Shown: positions 35,761 through 44,553, counted from the stretch's first letter. The stretch is 64,000 nucleotides of DNA from Ruminococcus flavefaciens ND2009 (GCF_000621785.1 NZ_KK211346.1:325754-389753); one strand, 5' to 3'. The notes: generated by a model from the letters alone, not told the origin. Numbers and translations are program-made.

Positions 35761-35787
35761 AAAAAGCTCCCGAAAGGGAGCTTTTTT
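35761..35787. terminator. Terminator after the GH9 gene
   Basis: AAAAAGCTCCC, GAAA loop, GGGAGCTTTTTT. Confidence 0.85.
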
Positions 35788-35793
35788 CGTTTA

Positions 35794-36051
35794 TCATTCA
35801 TCTGTAAGGAGTTCATGTGCAACGCTCTTTCGTGTCGTAAGAAAGCTTATGGCAGATAGCAGCAAGCCCCAAGTAATGACAATCGGTGGGGGAGAGCTGT
35901 TTGAAAACGAGATCATCTTTAAAGGAAGATAGAATGATTTATCCTCATATGTCCTTCTTATTTTAGAATAAACGTGAATTATTGTCGCTCCACTTGGAAT
36001 ATATGCAGGATAAGCGGAATAATGTGGTAAAAAGGCGATATATGTTGACAA
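35794..36051 (-). other. Doubtful 85-codon open frame in the 35788-36122 gap
   Basis: TTG 36051 opens a frame (includes IIHVYSKIRRTYEDKSFYLP and a hydrophobic GLLLSAISFLTT stretch) ending seven bases before the terminator, which would also serve this strand. There is no ribosome site, and its start overlaps the -35 of the next gene. It may be the tail of a decayed membrane-protein gene. I see nothing else in this gap apart from that promoter. Confidence 0.2.
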
Positions 36052-36073
36052 CGAATAAATGATATGTTATAAT
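36045..36073 (+). promoter_or_regulatory. Consensus sigma-A promoter of the flippase-like gene
   Basis: Exact TTGACA and TATAAT with a 17-base spacer; a leader of about 43 bases follows to the predicted start. Confidence 0.85.
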
Positions 36074-36122
36074 TTAAGTTAAGTAACTATACCTTTTTCA
36101 TTATAGCGCGGGGGTGACATAA

Positions 36123-37163
36123 ATCAAGAAAATACTGAAATATACGCTGAATATCGCACTTATTCTTGTTATAACTCTTTTTACCCTGCACCTCATATTC
36201 AAGGAACAGGAGCTTCCCGAGATAATCCGCGACCTTAAAAGCGCTGATATGCGCTGGATCGCCGGCGGTGCGGCAGCCGCTGTCGCCTTTGTTGCAGGGG
36301 AGTCGGTGATAATACATTATATGCTCAGAGTCCTTGAACAGAAGACCAGCTTCTTCCGGTGCCTGAAATACTCGTTTATCGGCTTCTTTTTCAGTTACAT
36401 CACTCCGTCCTCCACAGGCGGACAGCCAATGCAGATGTATCATATGAAGAAGGACAAGATCAAGATCGGCTATTCCACCCTGATAATGCTGCTGATAACT
36501 ATAGCATATAAATCGGTACTCATATTGCTGGCGCTGTGTTTCCTGATATTTAATTTCGGAACGGTCTCACAGTACGCAGGCGATATGAAATGGCTGATAG
36601 TTCTTGGATTTGTGCTTAACCTTGCCTTTGTTGCGCTGCTGCTGCTGGTGTTCATGAAACCTATCTGGGCGAGAGCTCTTGGTATAAAGACAGTGGGACT
36701 GCTTTCAAAGCTGAGAGTCATAAAGCGCAAACACAAGGATAAATACACCGAAAAGATCATAAGGATATGCGATACATACGCAATGGGAGCCGATTACATC
36801 AAGAAGAATATCGCAGTTGTATTCAAGATATTCGTGCTGACGGCGCTGCAAAGGATATGTCTGTTCTCAGTTACATGGATCGTCTATAAGGCATACGGTC
36901 TCAGCGGAACACGCTTCATCGACATACTTACATTGCAGATAATCATAGCTGTTGCAGTGGAAATGCTTCCGCTTCCGGGTGCGGCAGGAATTTCCGAGGG
37001 TTGTTTCCTGCTGACTTTCACAGGAATATTCGGCGAGAACCTTGTAAAGCCAGCACTTCTTATCAGCCGCGGACTTACATTTTACCTCATACTCCTTATC
37101 GGAGCAGTAGCCACATTCGGCGCCCACATAATAAATATAAAAAGAGAAAAGAGACAAAACTGA
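36123..37163 (+). CDS. LPG-synthase/flippase-like membrane protein (UPF0104), apparent AUC start
   Basis: 346 residues, about eight membrane segments, of the lysylphosphatidylglycerol synthase-type membrane family (STGGQPMQ and LPLPGAAGISEG are the family marks). The frame needs codons before ATG 36249 to supply the first helix (KKILKYTLNIALILVIT), but an in-frame TAA ends at 36122, directly before ATC 36123. GGGGGTG stands six bases upstream of that ATC, and the next codons read KKIL, as after a normal Met. So it appears to start at AUC. Otherwise ATG 36249 would drop 42 residues, with no ribosome site. A sequencing error is possible. Confidence 0.75.
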   Translation: MKKILKYTLNIALILVITLFTLHLIFKEQELPEIIRDLKSADMRWIAGGAAAAVAFVAGESVIIHYMLRVLEQKTSFFRCLKYSFIGFFFSYITPSSTGGQPMQMYHMKKDKIKIGYSTLIMLLITIAYKSVLILLALCFLIFNFGTVSQYAGDMKWLIVLGFVLNLAFVALLLLVFMKPIWARALGIKTVGLLSKLRVIKRKHKDKYTEKIIRICDTYAMGADYIKKNIAVVFKIFVLTALQRICLFSVTWIVYKAYGLSGTRFIDILTLQIIIAVAVEMLPLPGAAGISEGCFLLTFTGIFGENLVKPALLISRGLTFYLILLIGAVATFGAHIINIKREKRQN

Positions 37164-37176
37164 ATCATAATATCCG

Positions 37177-37200
37177 CTCCGCATAACAGCGGAGTTTTTT
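37177..37200 (+). terminator. Terminator after the flippase-like gene
   Basis: CTCCGC, ATAACA loop, GCGGAG, then T6. Confidence 0.85.
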
Positions 37201-37224
37201 ATTGTCAAATCTTCGTTAAAAACC

Positions 37225-37253
37225 TTGCATTTTACATATTAATGCTGTATAAT
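37225..37253 (+). promoter_or_regulatory. Promoter of the ExbB/ExbD-like operon
   Basis: TTGCAT and TATAAT with a 17-base spacer, 19 bases before ATG 37273. Confidence 0.65.
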
Positions 37254-37272
37254 AGAGAATGAGGTGGTAAAA

Positions 37273-37785
37273 ATGGGCTTCTGGTCAAAATTCGGACATG
37301 CCGTTTCTCCATATTACAATATAATAATATTTGCATTTGCTGTTATTACAGCAATTGTAGCAGTAATGCTCCATCAGAACAGACAGGCTGTTGACAATGA
37401 GATATATGATTGGGAAGCGTCCAGCGACGATCTTTACAATGTTGACAGGGTGGACAAGATATTCGACAGCTATCGCAAGATAAACTCAAACTACACTTTG
37501 TTCATTACGCTTATATCCATTTTTCCTCTGCTTGGTATGCTGGGAACTGTTATTGCTCTTCTGGGACTTGATATGTCAACAGCAGATGCGATAAGCAGCG
37601 CAAAAAACAATTTTTTCGGTGCGCTTACCTCTACTGCCTGGGGCATTATCTTCGCAGTTACTTTTAAGATCATAAATGCCAGATTTTTTGCCGATGTTGA
37701 AGACCTGATACAGCGTCATCTCTCCCTCATCAAGAAGCTTCGCAAGAGCGGAATTGACGAGTCGCAGAAGCAGTCGAGGTTATAA
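37273..37785 (+). CDS. MotA/TolQ/ExbB-type proton-channel protein
   Basis: 170 residues. One helix near the N-terminus (about 17-35), then a charged stretch, a second helix (about 75-98; ISIFPLLGMLGTVIALL, the family's PLLGLLGTV pattern) and a third (about 120-140; FGALTSTAWGIIFAV). This is the channel-forming half of ion-driven motor complexes. ATG 37273 has GAGGTGG six bases upstream; a GTG at 37264 overlaps that site. Followed four bases later by an ExbD-like gene. No TonB exists in this monoderm lineage, so the driven partner is unknown. Confidence 0.85.
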   Translation: MGFWSKFGHAVSPYYNIIIFAFAVITAIVAVMLHQNRQAVDNEIYDWEASSDDLYNVDRVDKIFDSYRKINSNYTLFITLISIFPLLGMLGTVIALLGLDMSTADAISSAKNNFFGALTSTAWGIIFAVTFKIINARFFADVEDLIQRHLSLIKKLRKSGIDESQKQSRL

Positions 37786-37788
37786 GAC

Positions 37789-38364
37789 ATGAAAGTCAGG
37801 GAAATAATTCTGGATTTTACGTCTCTTCTCGATGTGGTAATGATCATTCTTTTCTTCTTCGTGCTTTACAGCAGTATCGACACTGAAAATGCCACCGAAA
37901 AAGCAAAGGCGGCTGAAGCATCATACACCGAGATGCAGGAGCAGAATGAGAAGGAACAGATTGAATGGAGACAGAAGGCTGACGAGGAGTGGGAACGAAT
38001 ACTCTCTGCTGACGCCAACGCAGGAAAGAATCAGCAGGCGCTGTCGGCATATAATGACGGAAAAGGCATAAGCTTCAATCTGCATGAAGTAGAAAAAGGC
38101 GATGTGTGGACATTAAGCGTTCTTTCAGGAAACAAGAGGATAGGCGAGATAAGCTCTGATGACTCAAAGGAGCTTAAGGACAAGCTGAAGGAAATGGTGA
38201 AGAAGGCGGGCTATGCTCCCGATGATGTTATAATCAGCACACTGACCTTCAACGGAAATGACTTCGGAACAGAGGCGGCGGTCCCTACAGTTGAAAAGGC
38301 AATCATGAGTATTCAGAGAGAATACAAAAATCTCTATTTTACAACAATAAATATTTCAAAGTGA
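37789..38364 (+). CDS. ExbD/TolR-like motor protein
   Basis: 191 residues: one helix at the N-terminus with the Asp of the family (LDFTSLLDVVMIILFFFVLYS; in ExbD/TolR/MotB this Asp carries the ion), a coiled coil (about 38-85) and a C-terminal domain outside the cell (about 100-191; KGISFNL, LKDKLKEMVKKAG, VIISTL, AIMSIQREYKNLYFTTINIS), patterned like the TolR/ExbD fold. It starts four bases after the channel gene. The pair matches the minimal five-to-two motor unit known from Gram-negatives. Confidence 0.82.
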   Translation: MKVREIILDFTSLLDVVMIILFFFVLYSSIDTENATEKAKAAEASYTEMQEQNEKEQIEWRQKADEEWERILSADANAGKNQQALSAYNDGKGISFNLHEVEKGDVWTLSVLSGNKRIGEISSDDSKELKDKLKEMVKKAGYAPDDVIISTLTFNGNDFGTEAAVPTVEKAIMSIQREYKNLYFTTINISK

Positions 38365-38374
38365 GGTAATCAAA

Positions 38375-38767
38375 ATGAAAAAAATACTTGGAATACTGCT
38401 TGTACTTATCATAGCAGCTCTGATCTTCGCGCTTATCTACTTCAAGGGATTCGGCGGCTTTGGCAAGGATTCGGGTGACGGCAAGAAGAACGATACATCG
38501 GCTTCCGAGACAGTTGATAAGGCTGAACCGACAACCGAGGAAGGCAAGGACGAGAACGCTGCCGAGATAACAGTTTCGGGTCATGACTATCTTTTCAACA
38601 ACGAAAAGATGACTCTGGACGCACTTGCTGCCGAGATCGGCAAGCTTGACAAGGAGACCGAGATCACCATAACTTCCGATGATACTGCTGCCAAGAACAC
38701 AGTTGACGAGCTTACGGACAAGCTTGATGAGCTTGGCTACAAAAACTATAAAAAGGCTGACAAATAA
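38375..38767 (+). CDS. Membrane-anchored protein with an ExbD-like outer domain
   Basis: 130 residues: N-terminal helix (about 4-22), an acidic linker, and a C-terminal domain (about 63-128): ITVSGHDYLFNNEKMTLDAL, LDKETEITITSDDTA, VDELTDKLDELGY. This reads like the TolR/ExbD outer domain (strand, NGK-like turn, helix, strand, helix), but the membrane helix has no Asp, so it would not carry ions. It may be a passive partner or sensor for the two upstream products. GAGGTAA precedes the ATG, 10 bases after the previous stop. Confidence 0.7.
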   Translation: MKKILGILLVLIIAALIFALIYFKGFGGFGKDSGDGKKNDTSASETVDKAEPTTEEGKDENAAEITVSGHDYLFNNEKMTLDALAAEIGKLDKETEITITSDDTAAKNTVDELTDKLDELGYKNYKKADK

Positions 38768-38776
38768 GCAAAAGAA

Positions 38777-38812
38777 AAGGCTGATACGTTAAGTATCAGC
38801 CTTATTTTTATT
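38777..38812. terminator. Terminator between convergent operons
   Basis: AAGGCTGATAC and GTATCAGCCTT with a GTTAA loop and a T-rich tract. Confidence 0.8.
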
Positions 38813-40025
38813 TTGTTTCTTTTCTGATGACAGTGCCCTTTGGGAATGTAAGGTCAGATTTGAACGAGAACTTCATCATCGCGTGGTTGGCGGTCTCGAT
38901 CTCTTTGCCGTTTTCGTCATAGAGCTTGTCGAGGATAATCTCCACGGGCTTCTGCGAGGGAGCGAGAAGTTCCACTGTATCGCCTGCAAAGAAGCGGTTC
39001 CTCTGAGTACAGTAAACTGTACCGTTTTCACAGCTTTCCACAACAGCCACAACGTCATAGTTGCGGATATAGCCGCTGTTTTCATAGTACTGGGACTCCA
39101 CCGGAGTTCCGAAGAAGAAGCCGTTGCAATACTTTCTGTGGCTTACCTTGTACACCTCATCTCTTATCCAGTCGGGGAGAACGAAGTTATCGGGATCCTT
39201 GTAATAGTGGTCCACAGCCATTCTGTAGGCATTTGTCACTACCGTTACATAGTAAGCAGACTTTGCTCTGCCCTCTATCTTGAGGCTGGTAACACCTGCC
39301 TTAGCAAGCTTGTCGATGTGCTCTATCATGCACATATCCTTGGAATTGAGGATATATGTACCCTTTTCGTCCTCGAATATAGGGAAGAACTCATTGGGGC
39401 GCTTTTCCTCGACAAGATGGTATCCCCAGCGGCAGGGCTGTGCACACTCACCGCGGTTTGCGTCGCGGTTCACAAGATACTGAGAAAGGAGACATCTTCC
39501 CGAGAATGAAACACACATTGCACCGTGAACAAAGGTCTCAATGTCAAGGTCAGGACTTGTTTTAGCCCTTATCTCAGCGATCTCCTCAAGTGAGAGCTCT
39601 CTTGCGAGAACAACTCTCTTGGCGCCCATGTTGTAAAGTTCCCGCGCGGTCACATAGTTTACTATGCCTGTCTGAGTGGAGATATGTATCTCCATATCAG
39701 GGGCATATTGTTTTATAAGCATGAGCAGACCGATGTCAGCGACGATGAGAGCGTCCACCTTCGCCTCCACGGCTTCCTTTACGAACTGCTCGAAATGAGG
39801 TATTTCATTATTTCTGGGGAGTGTGTTGCAGGTGAGATATACCTTTACACCCTTTGCATGAGCCGTTTCCACGGCTCTGCAAAGCTGTTCAAAGTCAAAA
39901 TTCATGGGAGAAGAACGCATTCCGAATTGCTTGCGTCCCAGATACACAGCGTCTGCACCGTAATCCACAGCCGCTGTGAAGCGTTCCTCATCACCTGCGG
40001 GAGCAAGAACTTCAAGTTTAGCCAT
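38808..40025 (-). CDS. Peptidase U32-family protein (RNA hydroxylation type)
   Basis: 405 residues. Motifs LAPAGDEERFTAAVDYGADAVYLG, NTLPRNNE, HISTQTGIVNY, VLARELSLEEI, ETFVHGAMCVSFSGRCLLS, ECAQPCRWGY and LKIEGRAKS match U32 proteins of about 400 residues such as TrhP/YrrO, now known in characterised members to make 5-hydroxyuridine at tRNA position 34 rather than to cut collagen. The four-Cys iron-sulfur region is complete. ATG 40025 overlaps the mltG stop by eight bases. Confidence 0.9.
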   Translation of the reverse strand: MAKLEVLAPAGDEERFTAAVDYGADAVYLGRKQFGMRSSPMNFDFEQLCRAVETAHAKGVKVYLTCNTLPRNNEIPHFEQFVKEAVEAKVDALIVADIGLLMLIKQYAPDMEIHISTQTGIVNYVTARELYNMGAKRVVLARELSLEEIAEIRAKTSPDLDIETFVHGAMCVSFSGRCLLSQYLVNRDANRGECAQPCRWGYHLVEEKRPNEFFPIFEDEKGTYILNSKDMCMIEHIDKLAKAGVTSLKIEGRAKSAYYVTVVTNAYRMAVDHYYKDPDNFVLPDWIRDEVYKVSHRKYCNGFFFGTPVESQYYENSGYIRNYDVVAVVESCENGTVYCTQRNRFFAGDTVELLAPSQKPVEIILDKLYDENGKEIETANHAMMKFSFKSDLTFPKGTVIRKETK

Positions 40026-41544
40026 TCTCTTCCTCCGCCATTGCAGCCAGCTCTTCCTGTTCCTTACGCTCGGCTTCTTCTATTTCATACTGCTGCTCGT
40101 CAGCCTTGACCTGAGCTGTCTTCATTGCGTGCTCCTCATAGGTCTTGGAGAAGAATGTCTCCTGAGTATAGATATTAGCGATGAAGTAGAAGTCCTCTGT
40201 CGGCATCTTTTCAAGTACAGCGTCGATAGCGTACAGACCGGGATTGCAGATAGCTCCGGGGGGAAGACCTACGCATACATAGGTGTCGTAAGCGTCAAGC
40301 ATTTCCTTGTTTGCGACTGCAAGTCTGGGTCTGATAACGTCATAAGCGTAGTTCTTTGTAGGATCTGACTGGAGCTTGCCTGCCGTTTCCTCAGGCTTTT
40401 CCAGACGATTCCAGAAAACGCCGGCGACGTGGTTCATGTCTTCTCTGTTAGGAGCCTCCTGCTGAACGATGGAAGCCATTATGATGAGCTGATCGAGAGT
40501 AAGGCCAAGCTGCTTCATTTTAGCAAGGCGCTCATCTGTCATCTTCTGATCAAAGTTGAAGTAGATCTTCTGGCAAACCTGTTCGGGTTCCATCTCTTTA
40601 GTAAAGGTGTAGGTATCGGGGAAGAGGTATCCCTCCATACGGGCATCGGCAAATTTTGAAGCATTTGGAGTCTGCGGGAGCTCGCTCTCAAATCTGTATC
40701 CGAATCCGCCGGAATTGAACTGGAACAGGAAATCTCCGGATTTGCAGACGCCTTCCTCCTCGAGTAACTGTGCTGCCTGAAATATGTTTATTCCTTCGCG
40801 GAAAGTTATAGTGACTGCTTCCTTGTCTTCTTTCTTCTCCTCATTGGTTAGGGTATCTATAATGGTCTCATAAGCCATGTTAGGGCTTACGAAGTGCTCT
40901 CCGGGGAGATAGATGTCTGCCTTTTTACGGAGCTTAGTGAACATCTGGAAGCACTTGGGCGAATTGATTATGCCTTCATCGTGAAGGAGCTCCGATATCT
41001 GCTCGGTAGTAGCGCCCTCGGGAACTATTATGAGTTTGGTTGCGTCACTTTTGCCGATTCCGAGCATATCTCTTCCGAAGGCTATGATGACCATAGAGAG
41101 ACAGATGGATACAGCAAAAATAGATACAGTGAGAATAAGTACGCCCGGGAGCCTGCTTCTTCTCTTTTTCTTCTTTTTCTTATGGTGTGTATTGTTGCGC
41201 TTTACCGCTGCGCTGTTTCTGACAGGAACAGCATCGCCGCCCATAGGAGGCCTCTGTGCAGGGCGTCTGGGCGCTTCTGCCGCAGGTTTTTCTGCGCTGT
41301 GAGCAGCTTCATTGCGTGTTACTCTCTGACTCTGAGCCGAAGTCTCACGCTGGAGCGGTGAAGCTCTGTGTGACACAACGGGTCTGGGAGCATCAGGCTT
41401 TGAAGAAGCCTCCCGGACCTTTTCTACCGGTTTTTCTTCAGCTTTTTCGTTCAGTTTTGCAGACTCTGCTTCTGTTTTTTTCTTTTCATTATCGAGCTGA
41501 TTAAGAATATCGTTGATAACGTCATTATTCTTATTATCAGGCAT
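40018..41544 (-). CDS. mltG: Endolytic murein transglycosylase MltG
   Basis: Membrane-bound enzyme cutting nascent peptidoglycan strands. 508 residues: a long polar cytoplasmic N-terminus (about 1-115, with a Lys/Arg-rich KKKKKKRRS stretch), one helix (about 132-155), a LysM-like part and the YceG domain (about 200-490), with catalytic Glu in MASIVQQEAP and LPPGAICNPG. Homologues are often shorter because the polar N-terminal region varies. The gene overlaps both neighbours by eight bases, as in operons. Confidence 0.93.
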   Translation of the reverse strand: MPDNKNNDVINDILNQLDNEKKKTEAESAKLNEKAEEKPVEKVREASSKPDAPRPVVSHRASPLQRETSAQSQRVTRNEAAHSAEKPAAEAPRRPAQRPPMGGDAVPVRNSAAVKRNNTHHKKKKKKRRSRLPGVLILTVSIFAVSICLSMVIIAFGRDMLGIGKSDATKLIIVPEGATTEQISELLHDEGIINSPKCFQMFTKLRKKADIYLPGEHFVSPNMAYETIIDTLTNEEKKEDKEAVTITFREGINIFQAAQLLEEEGVCKSGDFLFQFNSGGFGYRFESELPQTPNASKFADARMEGYLFPDTYTFTKEMEPEQVCQKIYFNFDQKMTDERLAKMKQLGLTLDQLIIMASIVQQEAPNREDMNHVAGVFWNRLEKPEETAGKLQSDPTKNYAYDVIRPRLAVANKEMLDAYDTYVCVGLPPGAICNPGLYAIDAVLEKMPTEDFYFIANIYTQETFFSKTYEEHAMKTAQVKADEQQYEIEEAERKEQEELAAMAEEENG

Positions 41545-42097
41545 TGCAGAGCACCGTCCTTTCTTCAGTTACTATCATATCGACTCTCAGGTCGTGCTGC
41601 AAGAGCGGCAGCTCGCCCACTATAAGCTCCTCATAGATGAGACCTATAGTGTATATCTCGGGATTATCAATGATAAACTCGTCGTAGTATCCGCCGCCAT
41701 AGCCTATCCTGCCGCCTTCTTCGGTGAAAGCAAGTCCCGGGACTATGCATACTGTCTCTGATGTGAGAACAGGCTGGGGGAGTGAGCTGTCGGGCTCGGG
41801 GATACGGTACATACCCTCATGAAGATCCGCCACCGACTTTATAAGGTGGAATGTCATGGAACGTTCCTGACCGCATCTGGGCAGTGCCACGCTCTTGCCC
41901 ATTTCTATGAGCTTGTCGATGAGAAGATATGTATCAACTTCCGAGCCGAATGAGGCATAGAGCAGTATATGGTCAGCCTCGGCTATTTTTTCTTCTTCAA
42001 GCAGCCTTTCGATGATGTCCATATCCTTTGAGACCTTGTCCCTTACCTCGGCACGGGCGTGGGAATATTGTTTTCGCAGTTCTTTTTTATTATCCAT
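41537..42097 (-). CDS. 5-formyltetrahydrofolate cyclo-ligase
   Basis: 186 residues. Folate enzyme converting 5-formyl- to 5,10-methenyl-tetrahydrofolate with ATP. Motifs KKELRKQYSHAR (N-terminal), YASFGSEVDTY, LPRCGQERSM, VPGLAFTEEGGRIGYGGGYYDEF fit the family end to end. Translationally coupled to mltG; the folate enzyme thyX is in the same operon. Confidence 0.94.
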   Translation of the reverse strand: MDNKKELRKQYSHARAEVRDKVSKDMDIIERLLEEEKIAEADHILLYASFGSEVDTYLLIDKLIEMGKSVALPRCGQERSMTFHLIKSVADLHEGMYRIPEPDSSLPQPVLTSETVCIVPGLAFTEEGGRIGYGGGYYDEFIIDNPEIYTIGLIYEELIVGELPLLQHDLRVDMIVTEERTVLCNA

Positions 42098-42098
42098 A

Positions 42099-42641
42099 TC
42101 AGTCGCAAAGTATAGCGTTACGCTGTCTGAGGCTTTCTGCCTTTGAATGAACCTTTTCTACAAGCTTGAGACCGAAGTCAACGGCAACACCTGCACCTCT
42201 TGCAGTGATGAAGATACCGTCCTCGGCAACACCGCTGTTACCTATGTTTGCACCTGTGAGCTGAGTCTCGAAGCCCTCATAGCAGACAGCAGTCTTTCCG
42301 TTTAAAAGTCCCTTGTGACCAAGGATAGAAGGAGCTGCACAGATTGCTCCGATATATTTATTATTGGCAACGCAGAAGTCGATAGCCTTCTGAACGTAGT
42401 CTGACTTTTCAAGATTGAGAGTTCCGGGCATACCTCCGGGGAGGACTATCATCTCCAGCTCATCTGTGAGAGGAGCCTCCTGAGCGATAGTATCGGTCAC
42501 AACGGGGATACCGTGTGAGCCTCTGATGATATTGTCGCCGACACCGACAGTCACCACATCCTTGCCTGCACGCCTGAGCAGGTCGATGGGAGCGATGGCT
42601 TCGGTTTCTTCAAAACCGTCTGCAAGAAAAACGTAGATCAT
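42099..42641 (-). CDS. DJ-1/PfpI-family protein (YajL-like)
   Basis: 180 residues, one DJ-1 domain. The nucleophile Cys lies in IGAICAAPSIL, and the Glu is in FEETEAIAP near the N-terminus. The family includes protein deglycases, chaperones and thiazole-linked proteins; a function here cannot be named. The stop lies one base from the next gene in the operon. Confidence 0.9.
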   Translation of the reverse strand: MIYVFLADGFEETEAIAPIDLLRRAGKDVVTVGVGDNIIRGSHGIPVVTDTIAQEAPLTDELEMIVLPGGMPGTLNLEKSDYVQKAIDFCVANNKYIGAICAAPSILGHKGLLNGKTAVCYEGFETQLTGANIGNSGVAEDGIFITARGAGVAVDFGLKLVEKVHSKAESLRQRNAILCD

Positions 42642-42653
42642 GATCCGTTCCTT

Positions 42654-43544
42654 TCATTTAAATGTAACAGTATATTTTTTGAGGAGAAAAGCGGGGTGAT
42701 AGGACTGCTTGGCTTTCCTGAGTCCTTCCAGACCCAGATCCTCCTCCCGATTGATGTATTTATAATCTGCGGCACATGCTTTTGCGAAAAGGTTGTTTAT
42801 GCCTGTATATATGCCGCTGAATTGCGTATCAGCCTTCTCGATGTGAACACAGAAGGTCTCGTTATTGAGCTTTTCGCCGATAGTGAAGGCAGCCACATTG
42901 CCATTGATTCTGATGACTCCGCCTTTCAGCCCTAACTCGTCAAAATAGCTGAAGTAGGTGTTGATCGCGTATTGCTCGGCAATAAAGGAATGATCCATAT
43001 CCTCGGGCTTGCTGTTGTATTCAACAGCACTGAAGGTGATACAGTCATCAAAGTCCTTTTCTGTCATCAGTGAGAACTCAGCACCGGTCTCGTTGAAACG
43101 GGCGAGGTGATTTCTCTTGCCGTGGTACTTCCTGCCTGCAAGCTCTATGAGGTCGGTGGAATTGTAGATATAGTCCCAGTCGCCCTCGTCGGTATCCACG
43201 GTAAAGCTGTCGGGAAAGAGCTTATTCAGCATTTCGAGAGTAGGCGCGGTGATACCTGCTATCCTCAGGGGCTTGCCGAGAGAATAGGCGTATTCTTTCA
43301 TAACGCCGATGACTTCTTGGTAGTCTCCTTCGCCTGAGGGAAAGAAAAATCTCGGTATACCGTCCTCGGAGCGGAAAGAGCAGCAGATGTAGAAGTCCTT
43401 GTAAAAGGCTATCTGTGAATCTCCCAGCCGCTTCCACGCCATATTATTGGCGAAGCTGTATTCGCAGCCCATAAACTGTGACCGTTCAAGAGCTATGGTT
43501 ATCCTTTCCTTGTCTGTTATATCGATGTCTCTGAATCCAAGCAT
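42654..43544 (-). CDS. DUF2156 GNAT-type protein (lysyltransferase-like)
   Basis: 296 residues with two GNAT-like halves: DITDKERITIALERSQF, CEYSFANNMAWKR, YIYNSTDLIELAGRKYHGKRNHLARF and FNNLFAKACAADYKYINREEDLGLEGLRKAK. Such motifs mark the DUF2156/MprF C-terminal superfamily that transfers amino acids from aminoacyl-tRNA, but the protein has no membrane domain and its acceptor is unknown. GGAGG precedes ATG 43544. Confidence 0.85.
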   Translation of the reverse strand: MLGFRDIDITDKERITIALERSQFMGCEYSFANNMAWKRLGDSQIAFYKDFYICCSFRSEDGIPRFFFPSGEGDYQEVIGVMKEYAYSLGKPLRIAGITAPTLEMLNKLFPDSFTVDTDEGDWDYIYNSTDLIELAGRKYHGKRNHLARFNETGAEFSLMTEKDFDDCITFSAVEYNSKPEDMDHSFIAEQYAINTYFSYFDELGLKGGVIRINGNVAAFTIGEKLNNETFCVHIEKADTQFSGIYTGINNLFAKACAADYKYINREEDLGLEGLRKAKQSYHPAFLLKKYTVTFK

Positions 43545-43559
43545 TGTTCCTCCGTGGGG

Positions 43560-44330
43560 TCATTTTGCTTTCATGGCTGAAAAATACTCTTTGACTTCCT
43601 TCATTTTGCCGCAGGACATCTTTCCCTCGGGGCATTTGCCCTCTGCAACGCAGGAAGGACCTGCATGGGAGAAGATGTGGGGAGCGACTTCAAGACACAG
43701 CCTCAGCATTTCGTTAGCCACAGCGCGTATTTCCCACTGTGCGCGGTTGCAGCAGCGGTGGCGGAAGAAATTGAAGAGGGAGCGCACATTCATAGTTACT
43801 ACGATTTTAGTTTCACAGGCATTGGGAAGAAGAAATCTTGCATCCTCGTTAGCAAGCTTTGAAGCTTTGGAACGGGCAGTCTTCTCATCAAGTCCCTGTG
43901 CTGTGAATTCCTCTGTATGCTTATCGGTAAGGAGCTTTACCAGCTTCTCATAGCTGTCGGTGATCTCGGAAATCACTCTGTCGTATTCTGCCTTTGCTTC
44001 GGGTATCTCCTCAATAGAAGGGGGAGTGATGAACTCAAAGCCGTTTTCATTGACGTATCTCTGGCTCTTCTGAGAATATGAAGCGATACGATGTCTGACA
44101 AGCTGATGTGAACAGGCTCTTGAGATGCCCTCGACACCGAATGTGAAACAGACGTGCTCCATAACGCTCTCATGACCGATAGATGCAAGCATATCTATAA
44201 AGCCTGAGATCTTGTCCTCAGTGAGTCCGTCTCTAAGTGATTCTATGTCACTGCTTGAATAGCAGAGCTTTGCAGCGGTTGCCACAAGCTTTTCGGGCTC
44301 GGGGGTGTATGACAGAAGTTTGACTTTCAT
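43560..44330 (-). CDS. thyX: FAD-dependent thymidylate synthase ThyX
   Basis: 256 residues; makes dTMP from dUMP using methylene-tetrahydrofolate and FAD. The ThyX motif RHRxxxxxxxS is complete (LVRHRIASYSQKSQRY). GHESVMEHV and NFFRHRCCNRAQWEIR are also typical. ATG 44330 has GGAAGGTG upstream; a frame 11 codons longer lacks it. First gene of a six-gene minus-strand operon with its own promoter. Confidence 0.95.
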   Translation of the reverse strand: MKVKLLSYTPEPEKLVATAAKLCYSSSDIESLRDGLTEDKISGFIDMLASIGHESVMEHVCFTFGVEGISRACSHQLVRHRIASYSQKSQRYVNENGFEFITPPSIEEIPEAKAEYDRVISEITDSYEKLVKLLTDKHTEEFTAQGLDEKTARSKASKLANEDARFLLPNACETKIVVTMNVRSLFNFFRHRCCNRAQWEIRAVANEMLRLCLEVAPHIFSHAGPSCVAEGKCPEGKMSCGKMKEVKEYFSAMKAK

Positions 44331-44369
44331 TAAGACACCTTCCTTATTTATAATAATGCACATACATTT

Positions 44370-44398
44370 ATTGTATCATTTCTCTGCCATTAAGTCAA
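44370..44398 (-). promoter_or_regulatory. Promoter of the thyX operon
   Basis: Minus-strand TTGACT (44398-44393) and TACAAT (44375-44370), 17-base spacer. Confidence 0.75.
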
Positions 44399-44479
44399 GG
44401 AAATAACATAAAAATAATTAATGTAATTTATTTAATAAGTTGGTTTGGTGACAAAAAGGAAAAAATTTTCATTTTGCTA

Positions 44480-44508
44480 TGGACAAACATAAAAAAATGT
44501 TGTATAAT
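44480..44508 (+). promoter_or_regulatory. Promoter of the lipoprotein gene
   Basis: TGGACA and TATAAT, 17-base spacer; leader of about 38 bases. Confidence 0.7.
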
Positions 44509-44553
44509 AAAACAGTATCTGGAATCTACAATTATATCGGAGGAATATTACAG

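Noticed and set aside
37273-38767. Zorya defence (ZorA/ZorB)
   Set aside because: ZorC, ZorD and ZorE are absent, and the second protein lacks a MotB/OmpA-type peptidoglycan-binding domain.
38883-39509. 208-codon plus-strand frame inside the U32 gene
   Set aside because: Antisense shadow of a conserved enzyme.
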